Source: Nostoc sp. KVJ20
Lineage (GTDB): Bacteria > Cyanobacteriota > Cyanobacteriia > Cyanobacteriales > Nostocaceae
Assembly (NCBI RefSeq): GCF_001712795.1
Contig: NZ_KV757585.1
Span: 62,001-126,000, forward strand
Direction of reading: 5' to 3'
DNA: 64,000 bases
The notes under the pieces were generated by a model. It saw nothing but the letters and a program-made list of their open reading frames with translations, was not told the origin of the DNA and searched no databases. The position numbers were made by a program, and so were the translations under genes. Below are positions 53,277 through 60,861 of this stretch, one piece after another (within the stretch, counting starts at the first letter, position 1; each line of letters opens with the position of its first letter).

Positions 53277-54119
53277 CTATAATTTTACTCGTAATACTGA
53301 TAAAATCTCTCTAACTGGGGCTTTATGTGCTTCTAGCTTCTCTATTCTCTCTAATAGTCGTTTTGGAATATACTTGCATTTTTTAACAAGGCGATCGCCA
53401 TCTTTCCAAAACTCATAGTGATACCAAGCTTGGGGATAATCTTTGCCGTGAAGGGTGATGGTTTTCCACTGAATGGAGCCACTACCTAATCCTTTGTGTC
53501 GTCTAGTTTTACTAGGGTTATTTTTACTGGGGGTTATCTCTGACTGTTTGACATCGTTACTAGGGCTATTTTTACTGGGGGTTATCTTTGACTGCTCGAC
53601 ATCGTTACTAGGGCTGTTTTCGATATCTCCCAGTAATGTGTTTTTACTAGGGCTAGGTACAACACCCAGTAATGTCAAAATTTCTCTAATTGGGCGCTTC
53701 TTGAACTCTGCTTCTTGAATAACCCCCAGTAAATTCTTGGGAATGTACTTGGTCTTCTTTCTCCCTTTTTCCTGCCAATGATAATAAGCCTGGGGATAGT
53801 CCTTTCCACCCCTAGTAATGGTGCGCCAATGAATAGTGCCGTTACCCTCACCCCAATTTCTGCGTTTTTTACTAGGGTTGTCAATACTTGGAGTTATCTC
53901 TATTTCTGAAGAGTTTTTACTAGGGTTATCTTTACTGGGGGGTATTTCTATTTCTGAAGAGTTTTTACTAGGGCTATTATCAATACCCCCCAGTAAAAAT
54001 TCCGATACAGGAGGCGGATGGTTTCGACAGCAGTTTGAAGACTCAGATATTCCATCACCGCAAATTCTGGATAATTCCATAGGACTTGTCAAAAAATACC
54101 GTTGCTGTGCCTGTTTCAC
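53277..54119 (-). CDS. protein with two copies of a GKDYPQAxYH/KYIPKxLL domain joined by SPSKN linkers
   Basis: The product repeats a domain of about 65 residues. Copy 1 (about 93-155) has GNGTIHWRTITRGGKDYPQAYY, KYIPKNLL and REILTLLGV split across it. Copy 2 (about 210-280) has GSGSIQWKTITLHGKDYPQAWY, KYIPKRLL and REILSVLRV. The linkers are Ser/Pro/Lys/Asn repeats (PSKNSPSNDV, PSKNNPSK). The domain resembles small basic modules of phage and plasmid proteins that may contact DNA; I cannot name it. The gene overlaps the end of dnaB by up to 65 nt (an ATG at 54080 would shorten this), so it is co-transcribed with replication genes. Confidence 0.65.
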   Translation of the reverse strand: MKQAQQRYFLTSPMELSRICGDGISESSNCCRNHPPPVSEFLLGGIDNSPSKNSSEIEIPPSKDNPSKNSSEIEITPSIDNPSKKRRNWGEGNGTIHWRTITRGGKDYPQAYYHWQEKGRKKTKYIPKNLLGVIQEAEFKKRPIREILTLLGVVPSPSKNTLLGDIENSPSNDVEQSKITPSKNSPSNDVKQSEITPSKNNPSKTRRHKGLGSGSIQWKTITLHGKDYPQAWYHYEFWKDGDRLVKKCKYIPKRLLERIEKLEAHKAPVREILSVLRVKL

Positions 54120-55398
54120 CGTGCCGTGCTTTAGCCATGATTAGCTCTAATATTCCTTGCTCTGTAGTGTCTGCGTTGTAGTACTCATCCCGGTAAGCAA
54201 GAATAATATTGTCTGCCACCATTTCTAAAATTCCCGATTGGCTAAGGTCGCTCATCATTGGGCGCTTATTCTGTCTGCCCTCAACTCCCCTAGAGATTTG
54301 GGACAGTGCTAGCACGGGTATATCCAGTTCCCCTGCCATTTTGTAAAGTCCCCTGGCTACATCTCCTAGTTCATAGCTGCGGTTGCCCCCTGAATCCTCT
54401 GCCATCATTTGTAGGTAATCAACTACAACTAACCCCAGTTTTCCCTCTTTGGCCTTAATTTGACGGCATTCTGACGCAATTTGTGAAACGGTGATACCCC
54501 TTGAGTCATTCATGTACAGCGGTAATTCTGAAGCAACACCGACGATTTTGGCAATGCTTGTAAATTCCCAGTCTGCTAGGGGTTTATTGCCTGAGCGATG
54601 TCTGCGGATGCGATCGCTTTTTAGTGGCGTTAACTCTAAATGCTTGTAAGCGTTGCTAACACTAATTAAACTCCACAGCCTGTACTCCAATTGTTTCTTT
54701 GTCATCTCCAAGGAGAAGATGACCACAGGTAGCTCATGGAACAGTATCATTTGGAAAGCCAAAAACAAGGCGATCTGGGACTTCCCCATTGATGGCCTAC
54801 CCGCAACTATAGTGAGTGTGCCGCTTTCAAATCCCACCATCAAATTATCGAGTTCATGAAGTCCTGTAGGGTAAATGGGGTTTCCTGAATTTAAATCCTC
54901 GTAAGCAGCAACGTTAATCGTACTGTTGTGTTCAGTGTTTGAAGATAGGGTTTGATTAGATAATTGGAAAATTTTCTGTTCTGATTGGTCAAGGATTTGT
55001 GGTAACTCAGTTTCTGTCTCGTAACCCAGATGTACAATTTCATTTCCAGCCTTGATTAACTGTCTACGCGCGAATTTGTCCATTACCAACTCGGCTAAAG
55101 TGTCAATGTTGACAGCTGACACTGTGCGGTCTACCAGAGTTGCTAATTTATTTCTCCCGCCGATACGGACTAGTAAATCGTGGTCAGTAAGCCAAGCTGT
55201 AACTGTGAGTAAATCAGTGGGTTTACCAGAGCAATGAAGGCGCTGGACGGCTTGATAGATATCTTTATGGGCGCTAATGTAAAAGGCTTCGGGAATTAGG
55301 CGATCGCTCACCCTACCGATTGCTTCTGGGTCAAGCATGATACCGCCTAAAATCGCCTCTTCCGCTTCGATGTTTTGGGGTGGCAGTTTATCAATCAC
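54055..55398 (-). CDS. dnaB: replicative DNA helicase, DnaB family
   Basis: The 447-aa protein begins LPPQNIEAEEAILGGIMLDP, the DnaB N-terminal domain. The RecA-like core carries Walker A AGRPSMGKSQIA, FSLEMTKKQLEYRLW, Walker B LVVVDYLQMM and QISRGVEGRQNKRPMMSDL, ending AKARHGETGTATVFFD. It is full length for the family. Its start overlaps the upstream replication-type gene by four bases. As a second DnaB on an accessory replicon it would load at the plasmid origin. Confidence 0.92.
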   Translation of the reverse strand: MIDKLPPQNIEAEEAILGGIMLDPEAIGRVSDRLIPEAFYISAHKDIYQAVQRLHCSGKPTDLLTVTAWLTDHDLLVRIGGRNKLATLVDRTVSAVNIDTLAELVMDKFARRQLIKAGNEIVHLGYETETELPQILDQSEQKIFQLSNQTLSSNTEHNSTINVAAYEDLNSGNPIYPTGLHELDNLMVGFESGTLTIVAGRPSMGKSQIALFLAFQMILFHELPVVIFSLEMTKKQLEYRLWSLISVSNAYKHLELTPLKSDRIRRHRSGNKPLADWEFTSIAKIVGVASELPLYMNDSRGITVSQIASECRQIKAKEGKLGLVVVDYLQMMAEDSGGNRSYELGDVARGLYKMAGELDIPVLALSQISRGVEGRQNKRPMMSDLSQSGILEMVADNIILAYRDEYYNADTTEQGILELIMAKARHGETGTATVFFDKSYGIIQNLR

Positions 55399-56324
55399 GT
55401 CGCACCTCCAGTATTCTCAACGAGATTTTGCCTTTGCGACTCTTCCCAAGCTCTTTTAGCCTGTCGCTGCCGTTCTTCAAGTTCTCGGCGGAATTCATCT
55501 CGAGCATTTTTTGTTTCAGTTTTTTTGGCTTGTACCTGTTTTGAAGCCAGATATTTTTCGTAATAAACCTCCCAGCGATTTCTTCCGGCTTTGTTCTTGT
55601 GAGCTAACCAAGCCTCAATGTCATTCACTGGCTGGCTAAGATTTTTGGTTTTTTCCTCACAAAATTCTAGAAAATTCGCTCGCTCGTCTTCTGAGAGAGT
55701 CTTAATAAAGTCTAAATAATTCTTATTGATCTTAGGGTTTTGTAATCCTCTCTCCACAAGGCTTTCAGCCTCCGCATGGTGCGTGGCGATCGCGCATGGT
55801 GCGTCATGATCCATCGTGGTGCGTGGTGATCCACTGTGGTGTGTGGCGATCGCGCTCGGTGCGTCATCACACCTTGGGTGCATCATCACACCATCGGTGT
55901 CTTCACACACCATTGGTGCGTCATCACACCTTGGGTGCATCATTACACCATCGGTGTCTTCAATAAATTCGGGTGTGTCATTGCACCATAATCCCTTTGG
56001 TTTCACCTTGGTTCTGACTTGCAATAGCTCTAGATCAATGAATCCCTTTGCGTCTAATTCCTTAAGAGCGCGGCTTACAGTTTGCCTGTGGACTATCCGC
56101 TCTGGTGCTGACAGCTGACGAGCTACCTCAGCGGCATTGATGTCAATCCCTTGGTTATAAGGGTCAATGGTTCGGATGTAGTATAGGACATCCCTCTGTG
56201 CTGGTGTGAGTTCACGGCAGGCTTTCAGCCATTCTTCATGCTTAAGTGGATAGAAACGTCCCTGAATTTTTGAATTTGGTTGTGTCACAATTTTGCTAAT
56301 ACAAATGAAAAGATAAAATTTCAC
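55395..56324 (-). CDS. replication-type winged-helix protein (RepA/DnaD-like)
   Basis: The 309-aa frame has a helix-turn-helix N-terminal region (TPAQRDVLYYIRTIDPYNQG, then RQTVSRALKELDAKGFIDLEL), a central Asp/His-rich stretch with EDTDGVMMHPRCDDAP repeated twice, and a DnaD-like C-terminal region (FLEFCEEKTKNL, IEAWLAHKNKAGRNRWEVYY) ending in a charged coil. The first 12 residues are hydrophobic; a GTG at 56288 may be the true start. Position directly before dnaB suggests an initiator or helicase loader. Confidence 0.7.
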   Translation of the reverse strand: MKFYLFICISKIVTQPNSKIQGRFYPLKHEEWLKACRELTPAQRDVLYYIRTIDPYNQGIDINAAEVARQLSAPERIVHRQTVSRALKELDAKGFIDLELLQVRTKVKPKGLWCNDTPEFIEDTDGVMMHPRCDDAPMVCEDTDGVMMHPRCDDAPSAIATHHSGSPRTTMDHDAPCAIATHHAEAESLVERGLQNPKINKNYLDFIKTLSEDERANFLEFCEEKTKNLSQPVNDIEAWLAHKNKAGRNRWEVYYEKYLASKQVQAKKTETKNARDEFRRELEERQRQAKRAWEESQRQNLVENTGGAT

Positions 56325-56571
56325 CTCGATCCGTTGGGATAGAGACTAATTTTTTAGGTGTCCATCATTAACACTTAGTCAACGAATTTTTATATTCAAT
56401 CGCGACAAGGTATTTATTTGATGGCTATGCTAGTAATGTGAAGATTAAAGATATGTCTGGGAAAAAGCACTCCTAGCAAGAGTTTGGTAAGATTAGGGTA
56501 TACATCATCGTTGTCGTTTAATCAAACATCAAATAGTATAACCGTTAAACTTAAGTATAATTAGCAAAGCA

Positions 56572-56946
56572 ATGCAAAGTTTTGTATCAGAAAAAACACA
56601 AAGTTATCAGCAGTTATTCGATGAGATGATGAATCGCTTCAATTTGGAAGCGAAGAAGACTGCTGAACAGGCTAAAGTGTCAGAAGTAATGTTATCCCGC
56701 TTTCGTCGCGGGAAGGCGGATCTAGGAGCATCAAAACTAATAGCGCTACTTTTGGCTATTCCGGTAGAAGCTAGGGTGTGGTATTTATCTGAGTTATTTG
56801 GTCAGAGGCCAGGAATTAGCCTGCGATCGCTGATTGCTGAAGCACCTCCAGAAGAACAGGCTGAAGTTTTACGACTAATTGCTGATATTTTTGTGAATAA
56901 CAGCCGTGAGGCTACAGAACCAGTGCAGTTCCTTAAAGCTTTATAA
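56572..56946 (+). CDS. XRE-type helix-turn-helix regulator
   Basis: The 124-aa protein has an N-terminal HTH (AKKTAEQAKVSEVMLSRFRR, then ASKLIALLLAIP) and a short helical tail (PPEEQAEVLRLIADIFV). It is divergent from the replication operon across a 247-bp AT-rich interval (56325-56571), where it may control copy number. No recognisable iteron was seen in that interval. Confidence 0.75.
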   Translation: MQSFVSEKTQSYQQLFDEMMNRFNLEAKKTAEQAKVSEVMLSRFRRGKADLGASKLIALLLAIPVEARVWYLSELFGQRPGISLRSLIAEAPPEEQAEVLRLIADIFVNNSREATEPVQFLKAL

Positions 56947-57143
56947 CTCACCATTGGCAATAGAATTTAACTAAGAGTAATTATCCACCAAGTTGCAAAT
57001 ATCCAGCAATTCTCATTATGAGAATTACTGCTTTTTCCTACAACATCCCAGATATTAGTGCAATTACCTTAACCTCTCACGGATGGATTAGGGTTAGCCA
57101 ATAGCTAACTATTTGCTAACAATAGATTACGTATACTAACAAA

Positions 57144-57186
57144 TGCTTCTCGTAGTGGTACATAAACCATACCACTACGAGAAGCA
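57144..57186. repeat. 17-bp perfect hairpin at the 5' end of tnpA
   Basis: TGCTTCTCGTAGTGGTA pairs with TACCACTACGAGAAGCA around a 9-nt loop. The right arm encodes the conserved PLREA of TnpA; the left arm is its inverse. Confidence 0.85.
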
Positions 57187-57756
57187 GTCAAAAGACTTGG
57201 ACTGCATCCAAACACTTTAAAGAAGTACGCAGGTAATGGCAAGATCGAAAGCATCAAAAACGAGGCAGTGCAAAGACTATTTAACGTCGAGTCTTACCTC
57301 CGTGGTGCAAGCCAGAAGCTCTCCTTTATTTGTTACTGCCGAGTCAGTTCAACCAAACAACGAGACGACCTTGGTAGACAAATTGCTTACATGCAATCAC
57401 TCTACCCAGATGCCGAAATCATCAAAGACATTGGCAGTGGAATCAACTTCAAGCGGAAAGGACTGCAAGCCTTATTGGACAGACTTATGCGAGGAGATAA
57501 GCTCACGCTTGTTATTGCCTGTCGTGACCGGCTCGCAAGGTTTGGATTCGAGCTTATTCAGTACATGGTCGAGCAAAACGGTGGACAAATCGTGGTTCTC
57601 GACAATACTGTACACTGCCCCGAATCAGAACTTACCTCGGATCTTCTCTCCATCCTCTACGTCTTCTCTTGTCGGATGCACGGATTCAGGAAGTACAGTA
57701 AAAAAATCAAGGAAGATCCGGATCTTCCTCACGGCGGCACAAAGGCAGATTCTTAA
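57166..57756 (+). CDS. tnpA: IS607 TnpA serine recombinase, 5' end damaged
   Basis: The open frame starts after a TAA and reads TIPLREAVKRLGLHPNTLKK, the MerR-type DNA-binding helix of IS607 TnpA, then the catalytic domain (ICYCRVSSTKQRDDLGRQI; GDKLTLVIACRDRLARFGFEL). No ATG, GTG or TTG is available before the helix-turn-helix; the first usable start is a GTG at 57268, which would delete it. The element may be inactive or rely on an unusual start. Confidence 0.8.
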   Translation, partial: TIPLREAVKRLGLHPNTLKKYAGNGKIESIKNEAVQRLFNVESYLRGASQKLSFICYCRVSSTKQRDDLGRQIAYMQSLYPDAEIIKDIGSGINFKRKGLQALLDRLMRGDKLTLVIACRDRLARFGFELIQYMVEQNGGQIVVLDNTVHCPESELTSDLLSILYVFSCRMHGFRKYSKKIKEDPDLPHGGTKADS

Positions 57757-58807
57757 ATCTTGGTTTGGTGTGTCTAGATTTGTCTATAACACTACTGTTA
57801 AATCGCTGCAAGATTCTAGCATCAAGGCTAACTGGAAAGCGATTAAGACTGACATATTGAATGGACTACCAGAATGGAGTAAATCAGTCCCTTATCAAAT
57901 TAAATCAATCGCCATCAAAGATGCCTGTAAAGCTGTTAGTAACGCCAAGAAAAAATTTAAAAATGGTGGTGGTATTAGCAAGGTTAGATTTAGGTCAAGA
58001 AAAGACACTGTACAATCTTGCTACATTCCCAAGTCTGCGGTAAAAGACTTAGGAATTTACCACACTATATTAGGTGAGGCAATCTTCAAAGAAGCCTTGC
58101 CGCAAAGCTTTGGCGACTGTCGTTTAATATTTGCCTACCGTGATTACTATCTGACAGTTCCAGAGAACGTGCCACAAGAAAAATCTGATAACCAAGGACG
58201 CGTTGTGGCACTTGACCCCGGCATCAGGACGTTTATCACATTCTTTTCTGAATCTAGTTTTGGTGAAATTGGAACAGCTGCTAATTTGCAAATTCAGAAG
58301 CTATGCTTCCGCTTAGATAAGTTGATTTCTAAACTCACCAAAGCTAAATGCAAACAGAAAAGAAGAATGAAACTTGCGGCAAGTTCACTACGAGGTAAAA
58401 TCAAAAATCTTGTAGACGAACTGCACAAGAAAACTGCTCGATTTTTGGTTGACAACTTTGACATTATTTTGCTACCAACTTTTGAAACATCTCAGATGTC
58501 TAAGAAAGCAAAGCGGCGAATTAGGTCAAAGTCAGTACGCCAGATGTTAACACTCTCCCACTACCGATTTAAGCAGTTTCTTAAACACAAAGCTTTTGAA
58601 ACTAGCAAGTCAGTTATGGATGTTAACGAGGCATACACATCAAAAACAGTCAGTTGGACTGGTGAAATAATCCCCAATCTTGGTGGCGCTAAATTCGTCA
58701 AGTCTCCATCTGATGGGCAAGTGATGAGCCGGGATCTAAATGGTGCGCGAGGGATTTTCCTTCGTGCATTGGTTGATACGCCCTCTCTCCAAGAGTGTAT
58801 TTGTTAA
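57698..58807 (+). CDS. tnpB: IS607 TnpB RNA-guided nuclease-type protein
   Basis: Similarity begins at VKKSRKIRIFLTAAQ, overlapping the tnpA 3' end. The RuvC-like acidic residues are in ALDPGIRTFITF, LLPTFETSQM and SRDLNGARGIF. The zinc-finger region (YTSKTVSWTGEIIPNLGGAK) lacks the usual cysteine pairs. No ordinary start codon lies near the start of homology; an A7 run (57700-57706) sits there. Related TnpBs are guided by an RNA from the element's right end, expected around 58750-58830. Confidence 0.82.
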   Translation, partial: VKKSRKIRIFLTAAQRQILKSWFGVSRFVYNTTVKSLQDSSIKANWKAIKTDILNGLPEWSKSVPYQIKSIAIKDACKAVSNAKKKFKNGGGISKVRFRSRKDTVQSCYIPKSAVKDLGIYHTILGEAIFKEALPQSFGDCRLIFAYRDYYLTVPENVPQEKSDNQGRVVALDPGIRTFITFFSESSFGEIGTAANLQIQKLCFRLDKLISKLTKAKCKQKRRMKLAASSLRGKIKNLVDELHKKTARFLVDNFDIILLPTFETSQMSKKAKRRIRSKSVRQMLTLSHYRFKQFLKHKAFETSKSVMDVNEAYTSKTVSWTGEIIPNLGGAKFVKSPSDGQVMSRDLNGARGIFLRALVDTPSLQECIC

Positions 58808-58836
58808 TGAATGTTAGCAAAAAGGTATCGGTTAAC

Positions 58837-59295
58837 TTAATCGTTAACGTTGATTTTCTTAGCCAATGTCTGAAATTTGCGTTGTTCACCAGCTAGTTTA
58901 CGCTGTTGATAACGTTTTCTAGCTTGGTTTAGTACCTCTTGCAATAATTCCTCATTTTCTGAGCAGACGATAAATGCAGCTTCTAGGAAAGTATCTCTAG
59001 TAATTTTCTTTACATTGCAAAACGTATCTAGCTTGATATCAATGTCCTGTTCTAACCTGATTGTTCGCCTGATGATCTGCGGTAACTCTACCTGCTGTTC
59101 TTGATTAGAAGTGCTTACCTTATCGTTTATAACTTCCTCACTATCTAAATCTGGTTTTGGTTTTTCAGGTAAATGACTAAATTCAGTAATTTGGTCATTT
59201 AGTAAATTTTCATGTTGTACTTTTACAAGTGTTGTATCCCGTGCTGGAACACTTGGACGTGTCTTTTTCTTAAGGCGCTCAAAAACATCAGACAT
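58837..59295 (-). CDS. plasmid partition partner (ParB-like, ribbon-helix-helix type)
   Basis: I place the start at the ATG of MSDVFERLKKKTRPSV, which overlaps the parA stop by eight bases. The 152-aa product has a basic N-terminus, an acidic linker, and a C-terminal domain RRTIRLEQDIDIKLDTFCN and KKITRDTFLEAAFIV. That resembles ribbon-helix-helix proteins paired with type Ib ParA. It probably binds the TTTAGTCATT repeats upstream of parA. Confidence 0.72.
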   Translation of the reverse strand: MSDVFERLKKKTRPSVPARDTTLVKVQHENLLNDQITEFSHLPEKPKPDLDSEEVINDKVSTSNQEQQVELPQIIRRTIRLEQDIDIKLDTFCNVKKITRDTFLEAAFIVCSENEELLQEVLNQARKRYQQRKLAGEQRKFQTLAKKINVND

Positions 59296-60052
59296 TCTTT
59301 TGTAACCTCTCGATAATTTGTTGGAAGGGAGTTTCGAGTTGTTCAAAACCTAAAGAGGACAAACTTACACCTTTATCTATGGCCTTTTTAAATTGTTCAG
59401 ATTCTAAAATTGAAGGTAAAACGACTATTTCTTCGGCAATTGTTCGCATTGCACTGATACTCGCCTTACTTTGTGCGACTTGGTTATTACCTACCCATTT
59501 ATCTCTGAATGGCAAGATGCCAAGCACTATCCCTGAAAAAGCATCAATTTCTTGAAGTTCCTCAACTAAACTCAGAGTTCGGATGAGAGAATTTACACCT
59601 TTGGATGATGCTTCTACAGGAATGATAATATGGTCAGCTGCCCCCAACGATGTAAGGCAGATTTGCGATCGCTGAGGTGGCGCATCGACAATGCAGTATT
59701 GGAATAAATCTGATACCTCTTTTAAGCGTTTGCTCAGAACAACAGCTCCCATACCGCTCCCAGACAAAAATTCTTGAGCATTATCTAATCCATCATCAGC
59801 AGGAATTAACCATAGGTTTTCTCCGATTTCGTAAATACCGTCTTCAGTATTTATCTGTTTTTTGAGAACTTCTAGAAGCGTGGGTTGATTCTGCTGAACT
59901 TCGTGCCCCAGGTAAAAAGTTAGGTTCGCTTGGGGATCGGCATCAATCATCAGTACACGCTGTCCTGTTTGAGCAAGCATTCTACCCAACAAGATTGCAA
60001 CAGTTGTTTTTCCCTGGCCACCGGACAAGGATGCACAAGTAAGAATTAACAT
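59288..60052 (-). CDS. parA: ParA-family partition ATPase
   Basis: The start is placed at the ATG of MLILTCASLSGGQGKTTVAI, seven codons inside the longest frame. The deviant Walker A is SGGQGKTT. VLMIDADPQANLTFYLG and CIVDAPPQRSQICLTSL complete the nucleotide site. The 254-aa length and lack of an N-terminal HTH mark a type Ib ParA. It forms an operon with the downstream partner. Confidence 0.9.
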   Translation of the reverse strand: MLILTCASLSGGQGKTTVAILLGRMLAQTGQRVLMIDADPQANLTFYLGHEVQQNQPTLLEVLKKQINTEDGIYEIGENLWLIPADDGLDNAQEFLSGSGMGAVVLSKRLKEVSDLFQYCIVDAPPQRSQICLTSLGAADHIIIPVEASSKGVNSLIRTLSLVEELQEIDAFSGIVLGILPFRDKWVGNNQVAQSKASISAMRTIAEEIVVLPSILESEQFKKAIDKGVSLSSLGFEQLETPFQQIIERLQKNV

Positions 60053-60079
60053 TTTACTGACTACCAGCAGCATTGTGTA

Positions 60080-60306
60080 AATTAGTCAATATCATAATGC
60101 ATAATGTTGTTTTTAACTTATTTAGTCATTATGTAATTTAGTCATTTGTAAATGACTAAATTGTAATTAACGCTATTTAGTCATTACTTTAGCTCTCAAA
60201 AAGTCCTACTCTTCGAGAAGATAGTTGTAAAAATAGATTTTTGTCCCGTTTAGTTGTTGCTGATTTTAGTCAAGATTGAATTTAGTCATTCATAAATAAC
60301 TAAATT
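60080..60306. repeat. TTTAGTCATT repeat cluster, candidate parS/par operator
   Basis: About eight copies of ATTTAGTCATT or close variants lie in both orientations (about 60080, 60120, 60136, 60150 inverted, 60175, 60264, 60280, 60296 inverted) directly upstream of parA. Array position and number fit a centromere and autoregulatory site. Confidence 0.75.
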
Positions 60307-60371
60307 GTATAATAATGCAATCTAGTAAACCAGTTTTGTTTTTTGAATAAAATAAAACTTCAAAAATGCTA

Positions 60372-60512
60372 ATGGGGGCTTTATAGGGGCTATATGTACC
60401 CCAAAGATAATTCAGGACTTCGATGAGTATTTGACACCTATATAGGGTATATATGGGTGTTTTATGGGGTACACTTGGCTGGCTGACACTTTATACCCCA
60501 CTTAGCCCCCAA
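60372..60512. other. GGGG/CCCC inverted-repeat region, candidate origin element
   Basis: GGGGGCTTTATAGGGGCTATA (split as GGGGGCTTTATA at 60374 and GGGGCTATA) is inverted at 60492-60510 as TATACCCCACTTAGCCCCC. Between them lie ACACCTATATAGGG and TATATATGGGTGTTTTATGG. The flanks are AT-rich. No gene is supportable in 60307-60861. Confidence 0.4.
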
Positions 60513-60861
60513 GGGTGTATGATAAGCTCTTGAGGCTGGAGAAAAAAGGGGTAGTCATTTTATTCTTCTCTCCTCTGCTCCCCCATATCTCCTCATCTGA
60601 TAACTTTTACAAATTGAAGCGTATTACCTTTCCCCCAATGTCGAACATTCATACCTTACAAAAAATTTTTCCTGCTGGCTTTGATAACGGTTATGGATGT
60701 CACCAGTCGAAGTTAGAGAGCTTTTCACTCAGACATTTTGGTTGTGATAAAAATTACCACGTTCTTCTAATGTAAACCCACCCAGCAATAATCCCAACCA
60801 TACTTCTACCATCGGCATTTTAAAATCCGACACAAGCTGAATTTCAAAAATTCCACTCATA

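Larger units (their letters stand above)
57144..58850 (+). mobile_element. IS607-type element (tnpA plus tnpB)
   Basis: A serine-recombinase tnpA and a RuvC-type tnpB overlap in the standard IS607 order. A perfect 17-bp hairpin (57144-57186) covers the first tnpA codons. Exact ends cannot be set because this family has no terminal repeats; the right end is near 58830. The 56947-57143 gap has no gene. Confidence 0.75.

Noticed and set aside
57236..57697. Extra 150-residue N-terminal domain on TnpB
   Set aside because: That part is tnpA sequence read in another frame; TnpB homology starts at about 57698.
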